A DNA stretch of 64,000 bases, taken from Pseudomonadota bacterium. GTDB lineage: Bacteria; Desulfobacterota; Binatia; UBA9968. The notes beneath the pieces are model-generated. The model was not told the DNA's origin. It saw only the letters and a list, made by a program, of their open reading frames with translations, and did no database searches. The position numbers were made by a program, and so were the translations under genes. Positions 7,635 to 15,667 of the stretch are shown here, piece by piece (within the stretch, counting starts at the first letter, position 1; each line of letters opens with the position of its first letter). The stretch is taken from the NCBI GenBank assembly GCA_021324155.1, contig JAJPJQ010000024.1:1-64000 (forward strand), in the 5' to 3' direction.

Positions 7635-8099
7635 ATGGAATTCTTTCTCGTGCGGCACGGCGATGCCCGATCCAGCTCCGAAGATCCCCGCCGTCCATTA
7701 AGTGAACGCGGTCGCGAAGAGGTCGAAGCGGTTGCGCGCGCAGTGGCGAGCCGGATCGCCGTCTCGGCAATATTCCATTCCGACAAGCTGCGCGCGCGCG
7801 AGACGGCGGAAATCGTGGCGCGGTTGGTCTCGCCTCAAAACGGTGTCAAAGAGATTTCAGGGCTTTCGCCCGACGACGATCCGTGGATCGCGAAAGCGGA
7901 GCTCGAGACGGCCGAGGCGCCGGTGATGCTCGTCGGCCATCTGCCGCACCTCGCCCGGCTCGCGTCGCTGCTGCTCACCGGGCAAAGCGAGCGCTCGACG
8001 CTCGATTTTTCGACCGCGATGGTTGTCTGCCTTGTATTCGAAGGCGGCGCATGGATGTTTTCGTGGAGCATCGCTCCCGACGATTTGTATCGCAGTTGA
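7635..8099 (+). CDS. SixA-like phosphohistidine phosphatase
   Basis: Histidine-phosphatase-superfamily protein, 154 residues, the length of SixA. SixA removes phosphate from histidine residues of phosphotransfer proteins. Seen: the catalytic RHG motif (R7-H8-G9) in FFLVRHGDA, PLSERGREEV (residues 21-30), SDKLRARETAEI (49-60) with the second active-site arginine, and the second histidine H102 in VMLVGHLPHLARL. The open frame extends far upstream in antisense to the transporter genes, but no family similarity lies there, so ATG 7635 is used. It is followed after 62 bases by citrate synthase. The target phosphoprotein is unknown. Confidence 0.88.
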   Translation: MEFFLVRHGDARSSSEDPRRPLSERGREEVEAVARAVASRIAVSAIFHSDKLRARETAEIVARLVSPQNGVKEISGLSPDDDPWIAKAELETAEAPVMLVGHLPHLARLASLLLTGQSERSTLDFSTAMVVCLVFEGGAWMFSWSIAPDDLYRS

Positions 8100-8124
8100 C
8101 CGACATTAAAGGATGTTCTAAGAA
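8096..8124 (+). promoter_or_regulatory. Candidate promoter for citrate synthase
   Basis: TTGACC at 8096-8101, 17-base spacer, TAAGAA at 8119-8124; predicted start near 8131, about 30 bases before the ATG at 8162. The -10 is only a partial match. The -35 overlaps the SixA stop codon. A separate promoter for citrate synthase is plausible but not certain. Confidence 0.35.
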
Positions 8125-8161
8125 GATAGACGAGGGTCCTTGCGGAGCGGGGGCATTTTTT

Positions 8162-9454
8162 ATGCCGGATACGATTACGATTACCGACAACCGAACCGGA
8201 AAAAAATACGAGATCCCCGTTCACGACGGGATGATCAGCGCCACCGATTTGCGCCAGATCAAGACATCAGAGGAAGATTTCGGCCTCGGCAGCTACGATC
8301 CCGGCTTCATGAACACTGCGGCCTGCACGAGCCGCGTCACTTATATCGACGGCGATAAGGGCATCCTCCGCTACCGCGGCTATCCGATCGAGGAGTTGGC
8401 GGAAAAAAGCACCTACCTGGAGACGGCCTATCTGGTGCTCTACGGGGAGTTGCCGACCAAAGCCCAGCTCGACGATTGGACCTACAACATCACGCACCAT
8501 TCGATTCTGCACGAAAATATCAAGAAGTTCATAGACGGCTTTCATCACGACGCGCATCCGATGAGCATCCTCATCAGCACGGTTGCGGCGCTCTCGACGT
8601 TTTATAGCGAGGCGAAGAACATCTTCGACCCCGAATCGCGGCAGAAGCAGACCTACCGGCTGGTCGCCAAGATGCCGACGATCGCCGCCTTCGCGTATCG
8701 TCACAGTATCGGCATGCCGTTCGCCTATCCCGACAACGATCTCAGCTACACCGGGAATTTCTTGAACATGCTGTTCAAGATGACCGAGCTCAAGTACCAG
8801 CCGCACCCCGTGCTCGAACGCGCGCTCGACGTGCTGTTCATCCTGCACGCGGATCACGAGCAGAACATCAGCACGAACGTCATGCGCGGCATCGGTAGCG
8901 CGCACTCCGATCCGTATTGCTCGGTTGCTGGCGCGGCGGCGGCGCTCTACGGCCCGCTCCACGGCGGAGCCAACGAGCAGGTGCTGCGCATGCTGAACGA
9001 GATCGGCCACAAGGACAAGGTCCCAGGATTCATCCAGAAGGTGAAGGCAGGCGAGGGCCGGCTGATGGGCTTCGGCCACCGGGTCTACAAGAACTACGAC
9101 CCGCGCGCGAAGATCATCAAGAAGGTCGCGTACGAAGTCTTCGACGTGAAAGGACGCAACCCGCTGCTCGAGATCGCGCTCGAGCTGGAAAAGATCGCGC
9201 TCGAAGACGAATACTTCGTCAAGCGGAAGCTCTACCCGAACGTCGATTTTTATTCGGGCCTCATCTACCAATCCATGGGCCTGCCAATCGATATGTTCCC
9301 GGTGCTGTTCGCGATCGCACGGACGATCGGCTGGATCGCACACTGGCAGGAGATGCTGCTCGATCCCGAGCAGAAAAACAAAATCGCGCGCCCGCGCCAG
9401 ATCTACAAGGGAGCGCAAAAGCGCCCATACGTTCCGCTGTCCCAGCGGAAATAA
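8162..9454 (+). CDS. gltA: Citrate synthase
   Basis: Condenses acetyl-CoA and oxaloacetate to citrate, first step of the TCA cycle, cytosolic. 430 residues, the length of the hexameric Gram-negative type. Seen: ADHEQNISTN (around H229), the catalytic histidine in GPLHGGANE (H267), the histidine in MGFGHRVYKNYDPRAK (H306), and D362 in YPNVDFYSGLIYQSMG; the C-terminus IARPRQIYKG is typical. All catalytic residues are present. The N-terminal domain (ITDNRTGKKYEIPVHDG) is that of the NADH-regulated long form, so allosteric inhibition by NADH is possible. Start at 8162 fits the family N-terminus; the frame is open farther upstream without similarity. Confidence 0.97.
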   Translation: MPDTITITDNRTGKKYEIPVHDGMISATDLRQIKTSEEDFGLGSYDPGFMNTAACTSRVTYIDGDKGILRYRGYPIEELAEKSTYLETAYLVLYGELPTKAQLDDWTYNITHHSILHENIKKFIDGFHHDAHPMSILISTVAALSTFYSEAKNIFDPESRQKQTYRLVAKMPTIAAFAYRHSIGMPFAYPDNDLSYTGNFLNMLFKMTELKYQPHPVLERALDVLFILHADHEQNISTNVMRGIGSAHSDPYCSVAGAAAALYGPLHGGANEQVLRMLNEIGHKDKVPGFIQKVKAGEGRLMGFGHRVYKNYDPRAKIIKKVAYEVFDVKGRNPLLEIALELEKIALEDEYFVKRKLYPNVDFYSGLIYQSMGLPIDMFPVLFAIARTIGWIAHWQEMLLDPEQKNKIARPRQIYKGAQKRPYVPLSQRK

Positions 9455-9479
9455 TCCGCCGGTTAAGTCCGTCATCCAA

Positions 9480-9509
9480 CGCAAGGGCCGTTCACGAACC
9501 GCCCTTGCG
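9480..9509. terminator. Hairpin between convergent citrate synthase and MltD-like genes
   Basis: Perfect 9-base inverted repeat CGCAAGGGC (9480-9488) and GCCCTTGCG (9501-9509) with an inner GTTC/GAAC pairing. It lies between two convergent stop codons (9454 and 9515). No T-run follows on either side, so it would be a weak or Rho-assisted bidirectional terminator, or an mRNA end stabiliser. Confidence 0.45.
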
Positions 9510-9514
9510 ACTAT

Positions 9515-11107
9515 CTATCCGTGTGCAGCGGTCTCGCCCGTTTTTGTCTTCGATTTCGTTTTGGTCGAGTGGCGGGAGCTTTTGGGCGCTGCTTTCTGCG
9601 TCGTCGAGGGCCGAGCGGCTGCTTTCTGCGTAGTTGACGTTCGGGCGGGTGCTTTCTGCGACGGCGAAGGGCGGGCCACGGCTTTCTGCTCTTTCACCGG
9701 CTCCGGCGCGGGCGCGGATCCGTCCTGAATGATCGTTAATTGCTGGCCGGTGCGGAGCGCTCCCGTCTTAAGCTCATTCATCTCGATAATCTCACTCGGG
9801 CGGACATGATATCGTCGCGCGATGGCCGCGAGTGTCTCGCCTCTTTTCACCGTATAGTTGATCACTTTAATTTCCGCCGACGTGGCATACTGAGCCGCGT
9901 AGGCTTCATTGAACAGCGCGCCGCTGCCGGAAGGGACGCGCACTATGAATCCTTCCTCGCTCGGCGGCGTCACGTTTTTCAGCAGCGCAGGATTCAATTC
10001 CTTCAGATTGGTGACCGTCGTGTGGGCCATATGCGCGACTGTCGTAAGCGCCAGCGGCCGTTTCGTCGTCACCTCGTCGTAATCGACCGGCGCCTCGTAG
10101 ACGAGGTCGTTGAATCCATACTTTTCCGGTTCGCCCGCGATCAGCGCGGCGGCGATGAACTTGGGTACGTAGTTTCGCGTTTCCTGCTTTAGCACCGTTC
10201 TACCGGTTAAATCCCAGTAATCGCTGGTGTTGGTGCGCTGCAGCGCGGTCTCGACGCGGCGCTCGCCGGCGTTGTAGGCGGCCGCGGCGAGGAACCATTC
10301 GCCGAACTGCCCGTGCAGATCCTTTAGATACGCCGCCGCGGCGCGCGTCGATTTCACCGGGTCGCGCCGCTCGTCGACCCAGGCGTCGATGCGAAGACCG
10401 TAGCGAACCCCCGTCGCATGGATGAATTGCCACGGCCCGACCGCCTTCGCTTTGGAATACGCGGAAGGCGCGAAGCCGCTCTCGATGAGCGAGAGATAAA
10501 CCAGATCTTCCGGCAGTCCGGCCTCCTGGAGGACGGATGCCATCATTGGGATATATTTGCCGGAACGCGCCAACGCGCGCGAGAAAAAGTCTCTCAGCTT
10601 GCCGCAGAAGGCCTCGATGAAATAGCGCACGCGCTCGTTTTCCACGAGCGGCATGGAAAACTGAATCTTGCGACGGCCGGAAGGCTGCTGAATCGCTTGC
10701 TCGATCTCTTTTTGCAGCAAGTCGACGAGCTTATCGTCCGCCCTCGGACCGCGGATCTCCTGCAAAGTCGTAGCAGGCGGCTCCGGCGGCGCGACCGGCT
10801 CGGCCGGTGGCGTTTTCACCTCGGTGGCGGGTGGTTGAGGTTTTGCGTTGTCGGGTTTCGATTCTGGAGCCGGAACTTCAGTTTTTACCGCCGGGGCAGG
10901 CGGGGATTCGGCGGCAGGTTCCTCGGCGGATCGGTCGACAGCCGCGACCAGCAAGGGGCGCCGCGACTGATCAACCGCGTCCGTAGAAGTTTTACCTACC
11001 GGGGCTGCTGGCTTGGATGCGGTTCGGGACGGCGGCAGCGCGGTGGCGCAGCCGGAAGCAAACCAGGACGGCAGGGCTATGAGGGCTATGGTAATTACTG
11101 CCCGCAT
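9515..11107 (-). CDS. Membrane-bound lytic murein transglycosylase with LysM (MltD-like lipoprotein)
   Basis: Cleaves peptidoglycan glycan strands to 1,6-anhydro-muropeptides; probably anchored to a membrane on the periplasmic side. 530 residues. Seen: signal peptide with lipobox FASGC (C20); Pro/Ala/Glu-rich linker (residues ~30-130); SLT domain with catalytic glutamate in YLSLIESGFAPSAYS, then AVGPWQFIHATG and AAAYNAGERRV; a LysM motif near the C-terminus (YTVKRGETLAAIARRYHV); then a basic Ser/Thr/Lys tail built of 10-residue repeats starting QKA. Start at 11107 is chosen for the signal peptide; 14 more residues are open upstream. Family MltD usually has two or more LysM; only one is clear here. 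Confidence 0.92.
   Translation of the reverse strand: MRAVITIALIALPSWFASGCATALPPSRTASKPAAPVGKTSTDAVDQSRRPLLVAAVDRSAEEPAAESPPAPAVKTEVPAPESKPDNAKPQPPATEVKTPPAEPVAPPEPPATTLQEIRGPRADDKLVDLLQKEIEQAIQQPSGRRKIQFSMPLVENERVRYFIEAFCGKLRDFFSRALARSGKYIPMMASVLQEAGLPEDLVYLSLIESGFAPSAYSKAKAVGPWQFIHATGVRYGLRIDAWVDERRDPVKSTRAAAAYLKDLHGQFGEWFLAAAAYNAGERRVETALQRTNTSDYWDLTGRTVLKQETRNYVPKFIAAALIAGEPEKYGFNDLVYEAPVDYDEVTTKRPLALTTVAHMAHTTVTNLKELNPALLKNVTPPSEEGFIVRVPSGSGALFNEAYAAQYATSAEIKVINYTVKRGETLAAIARRYHVRPSEIIEMNELKTGALRTGQQLTIIQDGSAPAPEPVKEQKAVARPSPSQKAPARTSTTQKAAARPSTTQKAAPKSSRHSTKTKSKTKTGETAAHG
9571..9690 (-). repeat. 30-base in-frame tandem repeat, four units, in the transglycosylase tail
   Basis: The ten-base core GCTTTCTGCG (last copy ...GCT) recurs on the + strand at 9591, 9621, 9651 and 9681, an exact 30-base period. 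On the coding strand this gives four ten-residue units: QKAVARPSPS, QKAPARTSTT, QKAAARPSTT, QKAAPKSSRH. The basic, Ser/Thr/Pro-rich units look like an unstructured wall- or DNA-contacting tail and would be prone to copy-number change by slippage. Confidence 0.85.
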
Positions 11108-11162
11108 GGTCAAACCTTTGGCCGAGGCTACAGGATACCGCCGCGACAATCAAACCGTATCC

Positions 11163-11192
11163 TTGACAAGCAGCGGCTCGAAACACTAGATT
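11163..11192 (+). promoter_or_regulatory. Candidate promoter placing transcription start at the ATG of the 11201 gene
   Basis: Consensus TTGACA at 11163-11168, 18-base spacer, TAGATT at 11187-11192. The ATG is 8 bases beyond the -10, so a start of transcription at the usual distance falls on or just before the ATG: a leaderless mRNA. No ribosome-binding site precedes the ATG, which agrees. The same spacing (TTGACA, N18, hexamer, N8, ATG) occurs at 12210. Confidence 0.5.
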
Positions 11193-11200
11193 CCGTCCAG

Positions 11201-12190
11201 ATGCTGAAATTATCGAAGAATTCTGTACTTTTTTTGCTGCTTTTTAGCGCATCGTACGCGTCTGCTGCCGAGCTCGAAAAACTTAACGTCGTTTATTCTT
11301 CGATCGCCGCCGCATCGGTCTCCACCTGGGTGCCCAAAGAAGCCGGCATCTACAAGAAGTACGGCCTCGACGTGAACCTTATCTATGTCGCCGGCTCGCA
11401 GGCGATCACGACGCTGATTTCGGGTGATGCCCAGATAGCCCAGGGCTCGGGCGCCGCCGCCATTCTCGCTCGGCTCAGCGGGTCGGAGGTCAAGATCATC
11501 GGCGATATCATCAATGTGATTCCCATGAGCCTCGTAACCACGCCCGACATCTCCAGGCCCGAGGATCTCAGGGGCAAGACTTTCGGCGTAAGCCGTTTCG
11601 GATCGCTTACCGACCTCGGTCTGCGCAAGGCGGTGAGTGAAATGGGGCTCGACCCGAACAGGGATATCAAGATGATCCAGACCGGCGGCGTGCCCGAAAA
11701 CCTCCTCTTCATGCAGCAGGGAGTGATTAAAGGCGCGCTGATATCTTCGCCGACGCTGGAGAAGGCAAAGGAGCTCGGCTACCGCGAGCTCGTCAACCTA
11801 GCCAATATCAACTACCGCTACCCGGGGACAGCGCTGGTCGCTACCGATGCTTTCATCAAGAATCGGGCGGCGACGCTCAACCGTTTTCTCAAGGCTACGA
11901 TCGAAGGCATCAAATACGCCAAGACCAATCCCGACTTCACGGTGAAGGTGCTCGGGCAATACACGCGCACCGACGATAAGAAGCTGCTCGAAAGCGCCTT
12001 CCGGAGCTACGTCCTCGGATATATCCGTGACGTGCCCACCGTTGCAGCCAATGAGATCGAAAACGCCTTCGAGGACATCGCCTCGCGCAATCCGCGCGCG
12101 AAGAGCGCCGATCAGCGTGCTTTCTATGACACCGCGCCGCTGGATCAGCTCGCCAAAGAAGGTTTCTTAAAGCAGCTCAATCTCCGCTGA
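11201..12190 (+). CDS. NMT1/THI5-like ABC transporter substrate-binding protein
   Basis: Exported binding protein of the SsuA/TauA/NMT1 group, 329 residues. Signal peptide about 1-22 (SVLFLLLFSASYASA). Seen: LNVVYSSIAAASVSTWVPKE, IYKKYGLDVNLIYVAGSQ, SRPEDLRGKTFGVSRFGSLT and the C-terminal pattern FLKATIEGIKYAKTNPD, all standard for the group. Start at ATG 11201 is set by the signal peptide and by the promoter just upstream. It is divergent from the transglycosylase gene and lies 57 bases upstream of the three-paralogue operon, so it may bind a compound those enzymes act on. No cognate permease or ATPase is adjacent. Ligand unknown. Confidence 0.87.
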   Translation: MLKLSKNSVLFLLLFSASYASAAELEKLNVVYSSIAAASVSTWVPKEAGIYKKYGLDVNLIYVAGSQAITTLISGDAQIAQGSGAAAILARLSGSEVKIIGDIINVIPMSLVTTPDISRPEDLRGKTFGVSRFGSLTDLGLRKAVSEMGLDPNRDIKMIQTGGVPENLLFMQQGVIKGALISSPTLEKAKELGYRELVNLANINYRYPGTALVATDAFIKNRAATLNRFLKATIEGIKYAKTNPDFTVKVLGQYTRTDDKKLLESAFRSYVLGYIRDVPTVAANEIENAFEDIASRNPRAKSADQRAFYDTAPLDQLAKEGFLKQLNLR

Positions 12191-12209
12191 TGCTCGTAGC
12201 GCGCGTACC

Positions 12210-12239
12210 TTGACAACTCAGCGCTAAACTTTCTATGGT
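12210..12239 (+). promoter_or_regulatory. Candidate promoter of the three-paralogue operon
   Basis: TTGACA at 12210-12215, 18-base spacer, TATGGT at 12234-12239, then 8 bases to ATG 12248. The expected transcription start is at or next to the ATG, and no Shine-Dalgarno sequence is present, so the message may be leaderless. Geometry is identical to the promoter at 11163. Confidence 0.5.
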
Positions 12240-12246
12240 TTAGCGC
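12221..12246. promoter_or_regulatory. Perfect 9-base inverted repeat overlapping the -10 region (operator candidate)
   Basis: GCGCTAAAC (12221-12229) and GTTTAGCGC (12238-12246), separated by 8 bases, sit between the -35 and the ATG at 12248 and cover the -10 hexamer. The position is classic for a repressor operator. If transcribed from further upstream it would form a hairpin against the start codon. No local regulator gene is linked. Confidence 0.55.
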
Positions 12247-12247
12247 C

Positions 12248-13939
12248 ATGCGACATTATGCGATCGCAATTGTTGCCGTCTTTACGTCGATGGTTTTTCT
12301 CGCCGACGCGGCGGACAAAGGCAATTATCCCGCGCCGCGCTTTCCGTCTTATCTAAAGCCGCCGAAATCGATTGAGGACGTGATGCCGTTCGCGCGCGCC
12401 GCCGTGCGCCAGACCGGCGGCCGGACGCCGCTCGGCCTCGTCGAGAAGGGAACGGCGACGCTGATCGTCACGGAAGCCCAGGCCGATCCCATGGTCATCC
12501 AGGCGATCAAGCGCGCCTTCGAGGAGCGCGGCGTGAAAGTTTATATGGTGGGTGAGCACGAGCTGCTCGGCATCGGACGCGACGACGCGGTGAAGGCGAT
12601 TCGCACGACCCGCGGCTATACGTCCGAGAAAGGATATATGGAGGCGGCGCGCTGGCTGAACGAGCTTTTCGTCGATCCCGAAGTGCCGAAGAAATGGCTG
12701 AAGGACCGCCGGCCCGATCTCTACAATGCGATCTATGCGACGACGGAGCAGGCGCTGCAGAAAGAGCGCGACATCGCGAAACAGTTCGGCGGCCCGAATG
12801 TCGCCGGCGGCATCATCAAGTTTCTCGACGAGCACCCCGACGTGAAATCGGTCTTTTGGCGCCGCGGCGGCAGGCCGCGTACCGCGCGCCTGCTCAAGCA
12901 GCACAGCGCGAAATTCTTCGGCAATTTCATCTTCGACAACCGCTACGAAGTGATGAACAAGGCCTCGAGCTTTCCCGGGGACGTCTGGCGCCTCGCGGAG
13001 GAGCGCGTACTCGAGGCGATCCCGTGGACCGACCGCGTCGAGGCGTTCGATCCCGAGGGCACCAACATGCACTTCGAGGTGACTGAAGACGAGGCGAAGG
13101 TCTGGGCCTCCGGCGCCTACAATCAGGGCCATCTCTTCCTATCGCCGTATCAGGCGACGGGCCGCTTCCCGTTTTCGGTCGTCGACTACCCTGCGATCCA
13201 AAAAAAATGGAACGCGCCGATCATCAGCCGAGTCAACGGCGTCTTCGCCGGCACGAGCAATCACGCGGGAAATTACCCGCGCATCGAAGTGACCGTTAAA
13301 GACGGCTACGTCGCCGACGTGAAGGGCGGCGGCACTTTCGGTGAGCTGTGGCGCGAGTTTCTGAAATATCCCCACATTAACGATCTCAAGTACCCGTATC
13401 AGGACCGCCCGGGCTACTGGTGGTTCTACGAGGCCGGCCTCGGCACCAATCCCAAATTCTTCAAGCGACCCGACGAGCTTATGGAGGGCAACAATCAGTC
13501 GGAGCGCAACAACGCCGGCGTGATTCACTGGGGCTTCGGCGGCAGCGTGATCCACGATCCCGACAAGCCGGAGGAATCGAAGGCATGGATCGATTTTCCC
13601 AAACAGAACGGCCTGCCGAAAGATCACTGGTGGCACATCCACAACACGCTTGTGACGTATCGCTTGCATGTGCGCGGCACGAAGAATACCTGGATGACAG
13701 TGATCGACAAGGGCGAGATGCCGGCCTACAAGAGCCCCGAGATCCGCGCGCTCGCGTCGCGCTACGGCGATCCCAGCGAAGTGCTTGCCGAAGACTGGGC
13801 GCCGTATCTTCCGGGCATCAACGCGCCGGGCCGGTACGAAGACTGCGCCAAAGACCCGTGGAAAACCGTCTCCGCCATGATCAAAAAAATCGAAGACGGC
13901 AGCTACGAGTATTTTTACCCGGCAGTGAAGAAAAAATAA
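12248..13939 (+). CDS. Exported M29/NicX-like protein, paralogue 1 of 3
   Basis: 563 residues, signal peptide about 1-21 (MRHYAIAIVAVFTSMVFLADA). No close family is recognised. Seen: PAPRFPSYLKPPKSIEDVMP at the mature N-terminus, FPGDVWRLAEERVLEAIPW mid-protein, DPEGTNMHFEV, NYPRIEVTVKDG, FGELWREFLKYP, YEAGLGTNPKFF, NNAGVIHWGFG and DHWWHIHNTL. The order of DxTxxxF, NxPxxEV, ExGxGTNP, xxxHxGxG and HxH/N resembles the M29 aminopeptidase and NicX dioxygenase fold, in which Glu and His residues bind metal; this is my inference. At about 565 residues it is longer than M29 proteins (~360-410). First gene of an operon with two paralogues and an FtsX-type ABC system. Confidence 0.75.
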   Translation: MRHYAIAIVAVFTSMVFLADAADKGNYPAPRFPSYLKPPKSIEDVMPFARAAVRQTGGRTPLGLVEKGTATLIVTEAQADPMVIQAIKRAFEERGVKVYMVGEHELLGIGRDDAVKAIRTTRGYTSEKGYMEAARWLNELFVDPEVPKKWLKDRRPDLYNAIYATTEQALQKERDIAKQFGGPNVAGGIIKFLDEHPDVKSVFWRRGGRPRTARLLKQHSAKFFGNFIFDNRYEVMNKASSFPGDVWRLAEERVLEAIPWTDRVEAFDPEGTNMHFEVTEDEAKVWASGAYNQGHLFLSPYQATGRFPFSVVDYPAIQKKWNAPIISRVNGVFAGTSNHAGNYPRIEVTVKDGYVADVKGGGTFGELWREFLKYPHINDLKYPYQDRPGYWWFYEAGLGTNPKFFKRPDELMEGNNQSERNNAGVIHWGFGGSVIHDPDKPEESKAWIDFPKQNGLPKDHWWHIHNTLVTYRLHVRGTKNTWMTVIDKGEMPAYKSPEIRALASRYGDPSEVLAEDWAPYLPGINAPGRYEDCAKDPWKTVSAMIKKIEDGSYEYFYPAVKKK

Positions 13940-13959
13940 CAACATCGCACGAGGGCTCT

Positions 13960-15654
13960 ATGAATCGATGGCTCGTCGCGCTTCTCATCATCATGGCCTG
14001 CGGCTTATCCGGCAACGCCGCCGAGCAAGCGAAGTATCCCGCCCCGCGGTTTCCCGCCTACCTAAAACCGCCTAAATCGATCGACGACATCATGCCGTAC
14101 GCGCGCGCCGCGGTGCGGCAGACCGGCGGGCGGACGCCGCTTGGCATGGTCGAGAAGGGGACGCTGATCGGCCTTGTCACCGAAGCAATCGCCGACGACA
14201 TGGTCCTGCAGGCGATCGTCCGCGCTTATAAGGAGCGCGGCGTCGAGGCGCGCATCATTCCCGAATACGAGCTCGCGGGCGTGAGCCGCGAGGAAGCCGT
14301 GAAGGCCATTCGCGCGAACAAGTGGTACACCTCCGAGCTCGGCTATATGGAAATCAAGCCGTGGATCACGCAGCGCTTCGCCGATCCGGAGGCGCCGAAG
14401 AAATGGCTGAGAGAGCGCCGGCCGGATATTTACAAGGCGATGTTCGCCAAAGACGACGAGGTCTCGCCGGCATCGCTGGAGATTTTCAAGAAGCTCGCGC
14501 AGCGCAACATGGGCCAGCTGCTCGCGAAGTATCTCGAGGAACATCCAGAAGTCAAAGGCGTCTTCTGGCGCCGCGGTGGCCGGCCGAACACACGCAAGGC
14601 GATGGGCCGTCAGGGCGAAAAGCTCATCGGCAACTTCATTTTCGACAACCATTGGGAGTTGATGAACAAAGCAGCGACCTTTCCCGGCGACGTTTGGAAG
14701 CTCTCGGAGGAGCGCGTGATCGAGCCGTTCGCCTGGGTCGAGCAGGTTCACGTCACCGACCCGGAAGGAACGAATTTCACTTTCTCGGTCAACGAAAAAG
14801 AAGCGTCGGCATGGGCAGAGGGCGCGTATCAGCAGGGGCATCTCTATCTCTACCCGACGCAGGCGACGCGCGGCTTTCCGTATTCGAAAGTGGATTATCC
14901 GGCATGGTCGAAGCACTGGCTCGCGCCGATTCTCATCAAGGTCAACGGCGTTTTCGCTGGCACGAACAATCACTACGGGACGTATCCGCGCATCGAAGTG
15001 ACGGTCAAAGATGGTGTCGTGAGCGACGTCAAGGGCGGCGGAATCTACGGCGACCTCTGGCGCGAGTTCTTGAAGTATCCCAACATCAACGAGGCGCAGT
15101 ATCCTTTTATGCCGGAAAAGGGCTACTGGTGGCTCCACGAGGCCGGCCTCGGGACGAATCCGAAATTTTTCAAGCGTCCCGACGAAAACAAGGAAGGAAA
15201 CAATATTTCGGAGCGCAACAACGCCGGCGTGATCCACTGGGGCTTCGGCTTGAACATGCTGCATGGCCCGAAGGAAGCCGTGCTGCCGAAGGAGTGGATC
15301 GACTTCACCAAGACCGCGAACCTACCCGACGACCATGGCTGGCATATCCATAACCTTTTGCCGACTTATCGCGTCAAGGTGCGGGGCACGAAGGCGACGT
15401 GGCTCACGCTCATCGACAAGGGCGAGCTGACGGCCTTCAAGAGCCCGGAGATCCGCGCGCTCGCGTCGCGCTATGGCGATCCGAACGAGGTTCTGAGCGA
15501 CGACTGGTCGCCGTACCTCCCCGGCATCAACGCGCCCGGCCGATACGACGACTACGCGAAAGATCCGTGGAAGACGGTCTCGACGGTGATCAGGAAGATC
15601 GAGGACGGTAGCTTCGAATATTTTTACCCGGCGACCAGAAAAGCTCGCCAGTAG
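13960..15654 (+). CDS. Exported M29/NicX-like protein, paralogue 2 of 3
   Basis: 564 residues, signal peptide about 1-20 (MNRWLVALLIIMACGLSGNA, cleavage before AEQAKYPAPRF). It is collinear with its neighbours over the full length: ARAAVRQTGGRTPLGMVEKG, VFWRRGGRPNTR, GNFIFDNHWELMNKAATFPG, DPEGTNFTFSV, NYG-type change to GTYPRIEVTVKDG, YGDLWREFLKYP (Asp for the Glu seen in the other two), LHEAGLGTNPKFFKRPDE, NNAGVIHWGFG, DHGWHIHNLLPTY (Gly for Trp). The two active-site-region changes hint at altered activity or substrate. Start at ATG 13960 is set by the signal peptide; 20 bases after the first gene. Enzyme activity unknown. Confidence 0.75.
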   Translation: MNRWLVALLIIMACGLSGNAAEQAKYPAPRFPAYLKPPKSIDDIMPYARAAVRQTGGRTPLGMVEKGTLIGLVTEAIADDMVLQAIVRAYKERGVEARIIPEYELAGVSREEAVKAIRANKWYTSELGYMEIKPWITQRFADPEAPKKWLRERRPDIYKAMFAKDDEVSPASLEIFKKLAQRNMGQLLAKYLEEHPEVKGVFWRRGGRPNTRKAMGRQGEKLIGNFIFDNHWELMNKAATFPGDVWKLSEERVIEPFAWVEQVHVTDPEGTNFTFSVNEKEASAWAEGAYQQGHLYLYPTQATRGFPYSKVDYPAWSKHWLAPILIKVNGVFAGTNNHYGTYPRIEVTVKDGVVSDVKGGGIYGDLWREFLKYPNINEAQYPFMPEKGYWWLHEAGLGTNPKFFKRPDENKEGNNISERNNAGVIHWGFGLNMLHGPKEAVLPKEWIDFTKTANLPDDHGWHIHNLLPTYRVKVRGTKATWLTLIDKGELTAFKSPEIRALASRYGDPNEVLSDDWSPYLPGINAPGRYDDYAKDPWKTVSTVIRKIEDGSFEYFYPATRKARQ

Positions 15655-15667
15655 CCGAGAGGTTCAC

